A stretch of DNA of 63,182 bases from Erwinia mallotivora (GCF_000590885.1 NZ_JFHN01000036.1:1-63182); one strand, 5' to 3'; positions 9,046 to 18,246 are shown, counted from the stretch's first letter. Numbers and translations are program-made. The notes: generated by a model not told the origin, from the letters alone.

Positions 9046-11126
9046 TGGCTCCTCTTTCCACCTTATTACGGTTACCTAAGGTTAAAGATACCCAGTGGCA
9101 GGTGATGGCCGGCCCGGTATTGATTCTGATGATCCTGTCGATGATGGTGCTGCCGCTGCCGGCTTTCGTCCTCGACCTGCTGTTCACCTTTAATATTGCC
9201 CTGTCGATTATGGTGCTGTTGGTGGCGATGTTCACCCAACGGACGCTGGAATTCGCCGCCTTCCCGACCATTCTGCTGTTCTCCACGCTGTTGCGTCTGG
9301 CGCTGAACGTCGCCTCCACCCGTATCATTCTGATGGAAGGGCACACCGGAGCGGGTGCCGCCGGGCATGTGGTGGAAGCCTTCGGCCATTTCCTGGTGGG
9401 GGGAAACTTCGCCATCGGTATCGTGGTGTTTATTATCCTGGTGATCATTAACTTTATGGTTATCACCAAAGGTGCCGGCCGTATCGCGGAAGTGGGCGCG
9501 CGTTTTGTGCTCGACGGGATGCCGGGTAAGCAGATGGCCATCGATGCTGACCTTAACGCCGGTTTGATTGGCGAAGAGGTGGCGAAAAAACGTCGTGCTG
9601 AAGTGACCCAGGAAGCGGACTTCTACGGCTCGATGGACGGTGCCAGTAAGTTTGTGCGCGGTGATGCGGTCGCCGGGATCATGATTATGGTGATCAACGT
9701 TATCGGCGGCCTGCTGGTGGGGGTGGTGCAGCATGGTATGGATGTTGGTCACGCGGCTGAAAGCTACACGCTGCTGACCATCGGTGATGGTCTGGTGGCG
9801 CAGATCCCGGCGCTGGTGATCTCCACCGCCGCCGGTGTTATCGTCACCCGCGTCAGCACCGAGCAGGATGTGGGTGAGCAGATGGTGACCCAGCTGTTCA
9901 AAAATCCACGGGTGATGATGCTCAGTGCAGGCGTGCTGGGGATGCTCGGCCTGGTGCCGGGGATGCCCAACTTTGTCTTTTTGCTTTTTACCAGCGCCCT
10001 GCTGGGGCTGGCCTGGTATCTGCGTGGTAAGGAGAATCAACCGAAACCCGAGCCGCAGAGTGGCATGGTGAAAACCGTTGAAACGCCAGCCAACGTTGAG
10101 GCTTCCTGGACCGACGTCCATCTGGAAGATTCGCTGGGCATGGAAGTGGGCTACCGCCTGATCCCGATGGTGGACCATATGCAGGATGGCGAGCTGCTGG
10201 GCCGTATCCGCAGTATTCGTAAGAAATTCGCCCAGGAGATGGGCTTCCTGCCGCCGGTGGTCCATATCCGTGACAATATGGAGCTGCCGCCAGCCCGCTA
10301 TCGCATTCTGATGAAAGGCGTGGAGATTGGCAGTGGCGATGCCTATCCGGGGCGCTGGATGGCGATTAATCCCGGCACCGCCGCCGGTACGCTGCCGGGT
10401 GAAGCCACCGTCGATCCGGCATTCGGCCTTGCCGCCATCTGGATTGACAGCGCCCTGAAAGAGCAGGCGCAGATTCAGGGCTTTACCGTGGTGGAGGCCA
10501 GCACCGTGGTGGCAACCCACCTTAATCACCTGATTGGTCAGCATGCCAGTGAGCTGTTTGGCCGTCAGGAAGCCCAGCAGCTGTTGGATCGGGTCAGCCA
10601 GGAGATGCCAAAACTGACCGAAGACCTGATCCCCGGCGTGATCACCCTGACCACCCTGCACAAAGTGCTGCAAAATCTGCTGGCGGAGCGGGTTTCCATC
10701 CGGGATATGCGCACCATTATTGAGACGCTGGCCGAGCACGCGCCGGTGCAAAACGATCCGCACGAGCTGACCTCGGTGGTGCGTGTGGCGCTAGGCCGGG
10801 CGATAACCCAGCAGTGGTTCCCCGGTAACGGCGAGGCCCAGGTTATCGGGCTGGATACCACGCTGGAGCGTCTGTTGCTTCAGGCGCTTCAGGGCGGCGG
10901 CGGACTGGAACCCGGACTGGCCGACCGTTTACTGGCGCAGGCGCAGAGTGCGCTGGCCCACCAGGAGGCGCTGGGTGCGCCGCCGGTGCTGCTGGTTAAT
11001 CATCCATTACGCGCGCTGCTGGCCCGTTTCCTGCGTCGTAACCTGCCGCAGCTGATGGTGATTTCTAATCTTGAGCTGACCGATAATCGTCAGATCCGCA
11101 TGACCTCGACCATAGGTGGCCACTGA
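9045..11126 (+). CDS. flhA: Flagellar export gate protein FlhA
   Basis: The 693-residue core of the flagellar type III export apparatus, forming the nonameric ring that docks chaperone-substrate complexes and couples export to proton flow. The N-terminal third carries about eight membrane helices with the conserved FHIPEP-family loop (AGRIAEVGARFVLDGMPGKQ); the rest is the cytoplasmic domain. Length equals the family norm (~692). One-base overlaps with flhB and flhE on either side indicate tight coupling. Confidence 0.98.
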   Translation: MAPLSTLLRLPKVKDTQWQVMAGPVLILMILSMMVLPLPAFVLDLLFTFNIALSIMVLLVAMFTQRTLEFAAFPTILLFSTLLRLALNVASTRIILMEGHTGAGAAGHVVEAFGHFLVGGNFAIGIVVFIILVIINFMVITKGAGRIAEVGARFVLDGMPGKQMAIDADLNAGLIGEEVAKKRRAEVTQEADFYGSMDGASKFVRGDAVAGIMIMVINVIGGLLVGVVQHGMDVGHAAESYTLLTIGDGLVAQIPALVISTAAGVIVTRVSTEQDVGEQMVTQLFKNPRVMMLSAGVLGMLGLVPGMPNFVFLLFTSALLGLAWYLRGKENQPKPEPQSGMVKTVETPANVEASWTDVHLEDSLGMEVGYRLIPMVDHMQDGELLGRIRSIRKKFAQEMGFLPPVVHIRDNMELPPARYRILMKGVEIGSGDAYPGRWMAINPGTAAGTLPGEATVDPAFGLAAIWIDSALKEQAQIQGFTVVEASTVVATHLNHLIGQHASELFGRQEAQQLLDRVSQEMPKLTEDLIPGVITLTTLHKVLQNLLAERVSIRDMRTIIETLAEHAPVQNDPHELTSVVRVALGRAITQQWFPGNGEAQVIGLDTTLERLLLQALQGGGGLEPGLADRLLAQAQSALAHQEALGAPPVLLVNHPLRALLARFLRRNLPQLMVISNLELTDNRQIRMTSTIGGH

Positions 11127-11518
11127 TGCGCCATTGGGCAGGGTGGTTACTGCTGTGTCTGCCCGGCATGGCGCTGGCGGGGGGAGCCTGGCAGGCCAGT
11201 GGATCCGGACCCGGGCTACAACTTCGTGGTCAACAGATGTTTTCACCGGCCCTGAGCGCGCCGGAGAAAGTGAGTGGGGCGATGACCCAGATTGCCTGGC
11301 GTTACACCCTGAATGCTCCCCCGCCTTCAGGGCTGGTGGTGCATCTCTGCGCCCGGACGCGCTGCGTGGTTCTGGAGGGGGCAAGTGGCACCACGCGTGG
11401 GCTGACCAACGTCGATGCCGGAGAAACCCTGCGTTTTGTTTATGGCGTTCAGGGCAAGGGCAGGCTGCCGCAGACGTTGCGGGTGCTGGGCAATGAAGTG
11501 ATGGTGAATTATCGCTGA
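11126..11518 (+). CDS. flhE: Flagellar protein FlhE
   Basis: Periplasmic accessory protein of the flagellar export system, reported to act as a plug or chaperone that limits proton leak through the gate. 130 residues with an N-terminal signal peptide ending near LPGMALAGG, a typical length, and two cysteines in LCARTRCVV that may form a disulfide. Start codon overlaps the flhA stop (TGATG). Confidence 0.92.
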   Translation: MRHWAGWLLLCLPGMALAGGAWQASGSGPGLQLRGQQMFSPALSAPEKVSGAMTQIAWRYTLNAPPPSGLVVHLCARTRCVVLEGASGTTRGLTNVDAGETLRFVYGVQGKGRLPQTLRVLGNEVMVNYR

Positions 11519-11647
11519 TGTCGCGGGGCGTATCGGGAAGCGCTCGCGGCGTTGATCGGGAATCGGGCAGGACGGTATTTTGCGCGTCCTGCCAGGACAA
11601 GGCGTGCTGCCGTTAACGAAGTGACGACAGCCGCCACTTCTTCGGCA

Positions 11648-13378
11648 TTACATTCTTTCTACCGTTTCTATCCCTAAGGTCTCCAGCCCCTGACGCAGGG
11701 TTTTCGCAGTCAACAAAGCCAGTTTCAGACGGCTCTGTCTGGTGGCTTCATCGGCTGCCGTCAGAATCGGACAGTGCTCGTAAAACCCGGAGAACAGGCC
11801 CGCCAGATCGTAAAGATAGGCACACATCACATGGGGCGTTCCCTCGCGGGCAACCTGGGTGATGGTCTCTTCAAACTGCAACAAACGCACCGCCAGCGCG
11901 GCTTCACGCTCCTCACCGAGGCGGATTTCACCATTCAGTGCGCTTTCATCAATTCCCGCTTTACGGAAAACCGAAAGGACACGGGTGTAGGCATATTGCA
12001 TATAGGGAGCGGTGTTACCTTCAAAGGCCAGCATGTTGTCCCAGTCGAAGATATAGTCGGTGGTGCGGCTTTTCGACAGGTCGGCGTATTTTACCGCGCC
12101 GATGCCCACAATATTTGCCAGCTTTTTCAGCTCGTCGGCTGGCATCTCCGGATTCTTTTCGCTCACCAGCCGGGTGGCTCTTTCCACGGCTTCATCCAGC
12201 AGGTCGGAGAGCTTAATAGTGCCACCGGCGCGGGTTTTGAACGGCTTACCGTCTTTGCCCAGCATCATGCCAAAAGCGTGGTGCTCCAGCGGAACAGATT
12301 CCGGTACGTAACCGGCTTTGCGCACAATCGTCCAGGCCTGGTGCAGATGCTGATGCTGGCGTGAATCGATGTAGTAAAGCACGCGATCGGCGTGCAGCGT
12401 TTCGTAGCGGTATTTCGCACAGGCAATGTCGGTGGTGGTATAGAGGTAACCGCCATCCTTTTTCTGGATGATGACCCCCATCGGTTCCCCCTCTTTGTTT
12501 TTAAACTCATCGAGGAACACCACGGTAGCGCCTTCACTTTCCACCGCCAGCCCTTTGGCCTTCAGATCGGCGACGATACCCGGCAGCATATCGTTGTACA
12601 GACTTTCACCCATCACATCGTTGCGGGTGAGGGTGACGTTCATGCGGTCATAGATTATCTGGTTTTGTGACATGGTGATGTCGACCAGCTTTTTCCACAT
12701 TGTGCGGCAATATTCGTCGCCACCCTGCAATTTCACCACATAGCCACGGGCGCGTTCAGCAAACAGCGGATCCTCATCATAAGTCCGCTTGGCTTCGCGG
12801 TAGAAGGCTTCCAGATCGGCCAGCGCGACAGGGGTGTGATCTTCGTTTTGTTGTTTTTCCAGGAAGGCAATCAGCATGCCGAACTGGGTTCCCCAGTCGC
12901 CCACATGATTAGCGCGAATGACCTTGTGACCAAGAAATTCAAGGGTACGTGCGGCGGCATCACCAATAATGGTTGAGCGGACATGACCGACGTGCATCTC
13001 TTTGGCCACGTTGGGGGCTGAGTAGTCAATCACCACGGTCTGCGGAGCCACTGCCGCCACACCGAGGCGCGGCGCATTAATCACGCTTTCGGCCTGGCTG
13101 GCAAGCCATGTCGAATCAAGAAACAGATTAATAAAGCCGGGTCCGGCGATCTCAATTTTGCTGACGATACCCTGCAAATCAAGATGAGTAAGCACCTCTT
13201 CCGCCAGTTGACGCGGGGCTTTACCCAGTTTTTTCGCCACGGCCATGATGCCGTTCGCCTGATAATCGCCAAACTGCACTTTAGCCGATTGCCGTACCTG
13301 AGGCTCACAACCGACCGGAGCGCCTGCTGCGATCATCGCCTGACTGACTTTTTCTGAGAGAAGAGCCTGAATATTCAA
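11648..13378 (-). CDS. argS: Arginyl-tRNA synthetase
   Basis: Charges tRNA-Arg. The 576-residue class I enzyme has the ArgRS-specific N-terminal domain ([18 protein letters not shown]), the HIGH-type motif HVGH in [16 protein letters not shown], and the anticodon-binding DALR domain ending in [22 protein letters not shown]. One residue shorter than E. coli ArgRS. It is convergent with flhE, as in E. coli. Confidence 0.98.
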   Translation of the reverse strand: MNIQALLSEKVSQAMIAAGAPVGCEPQVRQSAKVQFGDYQANGIMAVAKKLGKAPRQLAEEVLTHLDLQGIVSKIEIAGPGFINLFLDSTWLASQAESVINAPRLGVAAVAPQTVVIDYSAPNVAKEMHVGHVRSTIIGDAAARTLEFLGHKVIRANHVGDWGTQFGMLIAFLEKQQNEDHTPVALADLEAFYREAKRTYDEDPLFAERARGYVVKLQGGDEYCRTMWKKLVDITMSQNQIIYDRMNVTLTRNDVMGESLYNDMLPGIVADLKAKGLAVESEGATVVFLDEFKNKEGEPMGVIIQKKDGGYLYTTTDIACAKYRYETLHADRVLYYIDSRQHQHLHQAWTIVRKAGYVPESVPLEHHAFGMMLGKDGKPFKTRAGGTIKLSDLLDEAVERATRLVSEKNPEMPADELKKLANIVGIGAVKYADLSKSRTTDYIFDWDNMLAFEGNTAPYMQYAYTRVLSVFRKAGIDESALNGEIRLGEEREAALAVRLLQFEETITQVAREGTPHVMCAYLYDLAGLFSGFYEHCPILTAADEATRQSRLKLALLTAKTLRQGLETLGIETVERM

Positions 13379-13587
13379 CTGATTACCTTAATGATCTGGG
13401 TGGGCCTGGCGTTGAGCGCAGGTCATTGTCTGCACGATGCCAGCCGGTGAACAGGGTTGCCGCAGGCTGACGCCGTTAAAAAATAAGGGGAAAAGTATAC
13501 TGCATTTCGGATGCAGTTAGCCAGGAGGCGTTCAGGCTGAATGAACAGGGAGGGAAGCAACGGCACAGATGTTTCCCGCCCGGTAAA

Positions 13588-13716
13588 TTATTGACGGCGG
13601 CGGTTTTGACGCCAGGGGTTGGCAATAGTCTTATGGTGTTTACGTATTTTCCAGTGACGGAGAAACGCAAAACCAACCATGACAAGCAGCACAGCGAGTA
13701 AGATGAACATGAGCAT
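13588..13716 (-). CDS. Small single-pass membrane protein, 42 residues
   Basis: Not a recognised named gene. A strong ribosome site AAAGGAAC stands six bases before the ATG. The product begins MLMFILLAVLLVMVGFAFL, one clear membrane helix, then a very basic tail (HWKIRKHHKTIANPWRQNRRRQ split around residues 21-42), giving an inside-positive single-pass topology with the C-terminus in the cytoplasm. It lies 210 bases upstream of argS on the same strand and divergent from yecM. Overlapping longer frames (for example 13476-13841) have no ribosome site and poor composition. Function unknown. Confidence 0.72.
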   Translation of the reverse strand: MLMFILLAVLLVMVGFAFLRHWKIRKHHKTIANPWRQNRRRQ

Positions 13717-14020
13717 TTTGGTGTTCCTTTAAAAGAGCAGATTGAATTTATAAGAAACGCAATTGCCGCGCAATATACCGGAGATAAATTAAGACTGGCG
13801 TTAGGATTCTTTTTAAATTCAATAAAATCATTGTGTTGCATGTTATTTTTTTTGCAATTAATGTAAAGTCAATGGAAGGGTTTGTAAATTTTCTCCAGCA
13901 GTTGTTCTTTAGTTCAATCAGAAGTAATTAAATTTTAAAATAGTTATATTGTTGCCGGGCTGTTTTGCAAACCTGCCATTTTAGTCATTATCAATTTTGT
14001 AGTAATAACAAGGTGACAGC
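13717..14020. other. AT-rich promoter region between the small membrane gene and yecM
   Basis: About 300 bases of strongly AT-rich DNA (runs such as TTATTTTTTTTGC near 13846) between two divergent genes. No further gene is seen; it is likely to hold both promoters. Confidence 0.5.
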
Positions 14021-14581
14021 ATGTTTAAAGGTAACGCTACCGAAGAATTAAACGATTTGGTGAAAGATTTACCGGTTTTTTTGCAATCTGTTTACTCGCT
14101 TGCTGAGACGGTAGGTCTGGAATTAACCGGTTTGCAGGCAGATCATATTGCGGTGCGTTGTAATCAGACAGAAACAGCGGAACGCTGGAAAAAAGGTTTT
14201 CTGCAGCATGGCACGTTGCTGTCGGAAAAAAACATCAATGGCCGCCCGATCGCGCTGTTTGAGTTGGCGCAGCCTCTGGAAGTGGGACCGTGGCAGATCC
14301 CCGTCGTTGAGCTGCCCTGGCCGGGGGAAAAACGTTATCGCCACGAAGGCTGGGAGCATGTGGAAATTGTGCTGCGCGGTGCGGAGGCGTCTCTTGCCAG
14401 CCGGGCGCTGGCACTCTGTAGCGGGGAAGGGTTGTTACAGCCGGGTATCTCGGTCAAACAAAGCACCCCAAAGGGAGACGGGGAGAGCCTGGCCAATCCC
14501 GTGCTTGCGGTTTCAGACGGGCGTGTCACCATCAAATTCCATCCCTGGAGTCTGAAGGAGATCGTACAGAGTGAGCTATAA
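14021..14581 (+). CDS. yecM: YecM-family VOC-fold protein
   Basis: A 186-residue protein of the VOC (glyoxalase/dioxygenase) fold, metal-binding, function not established. Matches E. coli YecM in pattern: ADHIAVRCNQTETAERWKKG, INGRPIALFELAQPL, VELPWPGEKRYRHEGWEHVE and the end VTIKFHPWSLKEIVQSE. Position next to argS and cutC is conserved. Its last six bases overlap the convergent lyase gene on the other strand. Confidence 0.92.
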   Translation: MFKGNATEELNDLVKDLPVFLQSVYSLAETVGLELTGLQADHIAVRCNQTETAERWKKGFLQHGTLLSEKNINGRPIALFELAQPLEVGPWQIPVVELPWPGEKRYRHEGWEHVEIVLRGAEASLASRALALCSGEGLLQPGISVKQSTPKGDGESLANPVLAVSDGRVTIKFHPWSLKEIVQSEL

Positions 14582-15736
14582 AGCGGGCGCTGCGGGCTGA
14601 TTCTTCACCGCGTTTTCCATTCTTCTTATCGCTTCTTTTAACAGGTCCGTCTGGCAGCCAAAATTCAGGCGGACGAAGCCACGGTCACCAAAATCAGCGC
14701 CCGGTGAAAAACCGAGGCCGTGGCATTCAAAAAACAGGGCCGGATTGGCAACGTTCAACTGACTGGCGTCAATCCAGGCCAGGTAGGATGCCTCTGGCGA
14801 CACCACCGACAGGCCGTTGATAGCGTTGATTTTCTCCGTCAGCCAGTCACGGTTTTTACGCAGGTAGTTTAGCTGTTGTTCCAGCCAGGGCTGACCATCG
14901 CGCCAGGCGGCCGTCGCGGCGGTTAACGCCAGAATATCCACAGAGGGAACAATTCCCTGTCGCACCGCGTTAAAGCGGCTGCGCATTCCTTTGTCGGGAA
15001 TGATCGCCACTGACGCACCCAGACCGGCGATATTAAAGGTTTTGGATGGCGACAGCAGGGTAACCGAACGCTGTTCAGCATCATCATTCAGACTGGCAAA
15101 GGGAATGTGTCTGAGTTCGAGTTCCATCAGCAGGTCGCAGTGAATTTCATCAGAACAGACGAACAGGTCATGGCGCTGTGCAAAATGCAACTGCTGCTCC
15201 AGTTCATCCCGGCGGTACACTGTCCCGCCAGGGTTGTGTGGATTACACAGCATCAGTAGCTTTTCGCTGCCGGTCATCTGGCTTTCCAGCGAATCCAGAT
15301 CCATTACCCAGCGCTGTTGCTGAAGTCGCATTGGCGCATTCAGTTGTGTACGCTGCGCCAGCCTGGCGGCGGAGCGGAAGGGTGGATAAATTGGTGTTGG
15401 GGCAATGGTGCCCTGGTGTGATTCAGTCAGGGCGCGAACGGCGATATTCAGCCCGCTGACCACGCCCGGCAAAAAAACCACCCATTCAGGTTTTATCTGC
15501 CAGCGATAGCGTTCCGCCATCCGCCTGATCAGCACTTCAGTCAGTTCAGCAGGCGCGCTGCCATAACCAAAAATACCGTGTTCAACCCGCTTTTTCAGCG
15601 CATCAATAATACAATCGGGAGAGCGAAAATCAGTGTCAGCGACCCACAGAGGCAGAACGTCGCTGTCGCCATATTTATTCCATTTAAGACTATCGCTGTG
15701 ACGGCGATCGATGCGTTGGTCGAAATTGCATACCAT
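14576..15736 (-). CDS. PatB/MalY-type pyridoxal-phosphate C-S lyase (cystathionine beta-lyase)
   Basis: 386-residue class I/II aminotransferase-fold enzyme. The N-terminus FDQRIDRRHSDSLKWNKYG and LPLWVADTDF are hallmarks of the MalY/PatB branch; LLMLCNPHNPGGTVYRR is the aminotransferase core and LLSPSKTFNIAGLG carries the PLP-binding lysine. These enzymes split cystathionine or other cysteine S-conjugates to a thiol, pyruvate and ammonia; in MalY the protein also restrains MalT. Here it is not next to mal genes and lies convergent with yecM, so a sulfur-metabolic role is more likely. Exact substrate unknown. Confidence 0.85.
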   Translation of the reverse strand: MVCNFDQRIDRRHSDSLKWNKYGDSDVLPLWVADTDFRSPDCIIDALKKRVEHGIFGYGSAPAELTEVLIRRMAERYRWQIKPEWVVFLPGVVSGLNIAVRALTESHQGTIAPTPIYPPFRSAARLAQRTQLNAPMRLQQQRWVMDLDSLESQMTGSEKLLMLCNPHNPGGTVYRRDELEQQLHFAQRHDLFVCSDEIHCDLLMELELRHIPFASLNDDAEQRSVTLLSPSKTFNIAGLGASVAIIPDKGMRSRFNAVRQGIVPSVDILALTAATAAWRDGQPWLEQQLNYLRKNRDWLTEKINAINGLSVVSPEASYLAWIDASQLNVANPALFFECHGLGFSPGADFGDRGFVRLNFGCQTDLLKEAIRRMENAVKNQPAAPAL

Positions 15737-15855
15737 ATTGGTGATTCCCGCTAATATAATTGCTGAACAGAATGTGCAGATATAACAACATAACTCAGAG
15801 TAAAGATCGGGAACGATTTACACAATCAGCAGGCAGAGATTAACAGGAGAACAGG

Positions 15856-16611
15856 ATGCTGAAACTGGAGGTATGCTGCTATGGCGCTGAATGTGCCTCA
15901 GCCGCAGAGAAAGCAGGCGCAGATCGTATTGAATTGTGTGCTGCGCCGTCTGAAGGAGGACTGACCCCTTCCGCGGGTAGCCTGATGCAGGTGCGTAAAA
16001 CGTTGAGTATCCCGGTTCATCCGATTGTTCGCCCCCGTGGCGGGGATTTCTGTTTTACTGCCGCTGAATTCAGTGAGATAAAATCTGATATTGCCTTTAT
16101 TCGTGAACTGGGATTTCCGGGGCTGGTGGTGGGAATACTTGATGTGGATGGTCATATCGATCTGCCGCGGATGCAGCAGATAATGGGGCTTTGCAGGGGG
16201 ATGGAGGTGACTTTTCACCGCGCATTTGATCTCTGTCACAGCCCGTTAATGGCATTGCAACAGTTAACTGATTTAGGCGTCGCCAGGATCCTCACTTCCG
16301 GGCAGCAGCAAAGCGCGGAAAGTGGATTACCCTTATTAAAGGAACTTAATCGCCTGACCCAGGGTCCAATCATCATTGCCGGTGCCGGAGTCAGACTGGG
16401 CAACCTGCAAAAGTTTATTGATGCGGGACTGACTGAGTTGCACAGCTCTGCCAGTCAGCGAATTGCTTCCCCGATGCGCTACCGTAAAGCCGGGGTGTCG
16501 ATGAGTTCAGTGGTGGAAACCGACGAGTTCAGTCGCACCTGCGTGGACAGTGACATGGTGGAAGCGATGAAAATTGCGATGTTGCAAAGTTCCCCTGTCA
16601 GAGTCGCCTGA
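15856..16611 (+). CDS. cutC: CutC family TIM-barrel protein
   Basis: 251-residue TIM-barrel protein once thought to be a copper-homeostasis factor. Family patterns: [67 protein letters not shown] and [18 protein letters not shown]. Preceded by AACAGGAGAACAGG. The copper phenotype in E. coli is explained largely by the sRNA MicL, which is encoded in the 3' part of cutC; the same arrangement is visible here. Protein function therefore remains open. Confidence 0.95.
   Translation: MLKLEVCCYGAECASAAEKAGADRIELCAAPSEGGLTPSAGSLMQVRKTLSIPVHPIVRPRGGDFCFTAAEFSEIKSDIAFIRELGFPGLVVGILDVDGHIDLPRMQQIMGLCRGMEVTFHRAFDLCHSPLMALQQLTDLGVARILTSGQQQSAESGLPLLKELNRLTQGPIIIAGAGVRLGNLQKFIDAGLTELHSSASQRIASPMRYRKAGVSMSSVVETDEFSRTCVDSDMVEAMKIAMLQSSPVRVA
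16341..16369 (+). promoter_or_regulatory. Sigma-E promoter inside cutC (for MicL)
   Basis: GGAACTT (16341-16347), 16-base spacer, GTCCAA (16364-16369): a near-consensus RpoE promoter (GGAACTT-N15/16-GTCTAA) inside the cutC reading frame on the coding strand. Predicted start near 16376 gives a transcript of ~319 bases to the terminator, close to the ~308 bases of E. coli MicL. Confidence 0.8.
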
Positions 16612-16694
16612 CCCGATTTTGCCGCGCAGCACGCCGGTCCGTTGACGTGATGCTTGCAAGTACCAGGCCCCATCGTTTTGGTGGGGCTTTTTTT
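16376..16694 (+). ncRNA. micL: Sigma-E-dependent sRNA MicL (processed form ~80 nt at 3' end)
   Basis: Called from three agreeing signs: a sigma-E promoter inside cutC, an intrinsic terminator at 16667-16694 just after cutC, and the sequence AAGTACCAG at ~16659-16666 which can pair with the CUGGUACU found early in enterobacterial lpp. In E. coli MicL represses synthesis of the abundant lipoprotein Lpp during envelope stress and is processed to a ~80-base 3' fragment; that fragment would be about 16615-16694 here. The start is predicted, not measured, and the lpp sequence is recalled from E. coli. Confidence 0.78.
16667..16694 (+). terminator. Intrinsic terminator of cutC/MicL
   Basis: GCCCCA and TGGGGC stem (16667-16672 with 16682-16687), 9-base loop, then seven T residues. 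Ends both cutC mRNA and MicL. Confidence 0.9.
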
Positions 16695-16761
16695 ATCTGT
16701 CAATTCTCTGGCTGTGGGGCCTGCCGTAAAGAAATTTCAACGCTGACACCGGGCAGCGTTT

Positions 16762-17154
16762 TTAAAAATCATACTTCACGCTACCCTTCCTTGTGCGCCA
16801 GATGGTCATAAGTCTGTTTTTATCGAGGCAATTGCGTGGCGGGGTTATATCATCGAAACATCTGCGATCTTCTTTACCTTCTTCCTTGTAACCGTCTCCA
16901 AAGGCGTAAACAGTTATTAAAAAAGGCCCGGCATCACCAGATGGGATTTTGTATTTTTGAAGTATCTCACCCTCGCTATCCAGCCACCATTTAAGTTTAC
17001 CTGAATCAGTGAAAGGTAACTCATCCACAATAACCTGAGCAGTTCTGCCATTATAATGCACATCTATCACTGAGGTGGTTTTCCTTTCAGAAAAAAAGAA
17101 GAAAACAATGCCAGATATTAGAATTACCACCAGAAGAATTGATAATTTTTTCAT
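16762..17154 (-). CDS. DUF943-family periplasmic protein, copy 1 (putative immunity)
   Basis: 130 residues: N-terminal membrane anchor or signal (MKKLSILLVVILISGIVFFF) and a periplasmic domain with the DUF943 pattern VIVDELPFTDSGKLKWWLDS, YAFGDGYKEEGKEDRRCFDD, PPRNCLDKNRLMTIWR. Two cysteines ~10 residues apart probably form a disulfide. Its ATG overlaps the stop of the truncated DUF3289 copy upstream (ATGA), so the two are coupled. Third of three paralogues in the array and last in transcription order. DUF943 has no proven function as far as I know; an immunity role is inferred from pairing with DUF3289. Confidence 0.8.
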   Translation of the reverse strand: MKKLSILLVVILISGIVFFFFSERKTTSVIDVHYNGRTAQVIVDELPFTDSGKLKWWLDSEGEILQKYKIPSGDAGPFLITVYAFGDGYKEEGKEDRRCFDDITPPRNCLDKNRLMTIWRTRKGSVKYDF

Positions 17155-17435
17155 TTTCTTAAACCTGACACTTCAATTGTTGCGCCCATGTTTGTTAAAA
17201 ATGGTCGAAAGCCAAACTTGTTAAATCGCTGCAATACAAACCAAATCCTGAAAAACTGGAACTGATTAAATTTCTGTTTTCTTATATCTTCTGCATCAAG
17301 ACCAAAATGATCCTGTGCCGTAAATCTGACGCTGGCTTTCCAGCCTTTTTCATTGACATCGAGGCTCAGTATATCAATCCTGGTTGCATGAACGTCATGC
17401 ACTGTTATATCCATTCCACAACACTCAAAAATCAT
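17151..17435 (-). pseudogene. Truncated DUF3289 copy: C-terminal ~85 residues only
   Basis: A 94-codon frame that repeats the end of the full DUF3289 gene at 18243-19085 from GMDITVHDVHATRIDILS on. Over about 170 bases (17237-17408 against 18328-18496) the two copies are almost identical, while the last ~25 codons differ (MGATIEVSGLRK against MEAVITIGGER). Similarity stops abruptly at CCATTCCA, and the N-terminal ~190 residues are missing. The frame could still be translated from an ATG lying in the last codons of the upstream DUF943 copy (11-base overlap), so an expressed fragment is possible. It looks like an orphan toxin tip left by unit duplication. Confidence 0.75.
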
Positions 17436-17820
17436 ACTTCACGCTACCCTCCCTTGTGCGCCAGATGGTCATAAGTATATTTTTATCGAGGCAATTTTTT
17501 GGTGAAGAGATGTCTTTGAAACACGCACGATCTTTTTTGCCTTCTTCTTGATAGCCTTTTCCGAACTGATAAATAAATATCAGAAATGGTCCGGAACTGT
17601 CGGAAGGGATGTGATATTTTTGGCGTATTCCATCCTGATTACTGCTCCACCATTTAATCTTTTTTTCCTCAGTAAAAGGCAACCTGTCTACAATAACCTG
17701 TACTGAACTTCCATCATAGTGTGCATCAATTACTTTAACTGACCGCTTATCATTATAGAAAAACAATAGAACACCTGCTGTTAATAACAATAAAGCAGTA
17801 CAGGAAATCATCTGTTTCAT
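17425..17820 (-). CDS. DUF943-family periplasmic protein, copy 2 (putative immunity)
   Basis: 131 residues, N-terminal membrane segment MISCTALLLLTAGVLLFFY, then VIVDRLPFTEEKKIKWWSSN, YQFGKGYQEEGKKDRACFKD and SPKNCLDKNILMTIWRTREG. The paired cysteines are kept. Its 3' end is nearly identical in DNA to copy 1 while the 5' half differs, which suggests recombination or gene conversion between copies. It starts 33 bases after copy 3 and overlaps the truncated DUF3289 fragment by 11 bases. Confidence 0.8.
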   Translation of the reverse strand: MKQMISCTALLLLTAGVLLFFYNDKRSVKVIDAHYDGSSVQVIVDRLPFTEEKKIKWWSSNQDGIRQKYHIPSDSSGPFLIFIYQFGKGYQEEGKKDRACFKDISSPKNCLDKNILMTIWRTREGSVKYDF

Positions 17821-17853
17821 TGGCTACCTTCTTAGCCTGCGGACAGACGACGT

Positions 17854-18246
17854 TCAAAAGTCATACTCAACACCGCCGTCCCTTGTGCGCCATATCATCA
17901 TAAGAATGTTTTTATCTATGCAGTTCCGGGGAGGTGCCATATCGTCGAAACACATTCTGTCCTCCTTACCTTCCTCCTTGTATCCTTCCCCAAAAGCATA
18001 TATAACGATGAGCAATGGATCTTGTCCATTTTGAGGTATATGGAATTTCTCGCGTATTGCTTTCTGATTATTCTCCCACCACTTGACCTTAGAAGAGTCC
18101 AGCAATGGTAGCCTGTTTACAATAACCTGCGCTGAGCCTCTTACATAGTGGCCGTCTATTACAGTAACACTTCTGTTGTTTAGCCAAAAAAAAGTGCCAA
18201 TGGCTATCAGAACGACAAATAAACATCCAAATAAAATGCGTTTCAT
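17854..18246 (-). CDS. DUF943-family periplasmic protein, copy 3 (putative cognate immunity)
   Basis: 130 residues with an N-terminal anchor (ILFGCLFVVLIAIGTFFW), IVNRLPLLDSSKVKWWENN, YAFGEGYKEEGKEDRMCFDD and PPRNCIDKNILMMIWR. It directly follows the full-length DUF3289 gene with an ATGA overlap, the layout expected of a toxin with its own immunity protein. Most divergent at the DNA level from copies 1 and 2. Periplasmic placement, from the anchor and the cysteine pair, would mean that the partner acts in the periplasm. Confidence 0.8.
   Translation of the reverse strand: MKRILFGCLFVVLIAIGTFFWLNNRSVTVIDGHYVRGSAQVIVNRLPLLDSSKVKWWENNQKAIREKFHIPQNGQDPLLIVIYAFGEGYKEEGKEDRMCFDDMAPPRNCIDKNILMMIWRTRDGGVEYDF

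Noticed and set aside
9072..10763. 563-codon minus-strand frame opposite flhA
   Set aside because: His/Gln-rich mirror of flhA codon bias; flhA is unambiguous.
13476..13841. 121-codon minus-strand frame overlapping the small membrane gene
   Set aside because: Cysteine/serine-rich, no ribosome site, and a better supported short gene lies in another frame.
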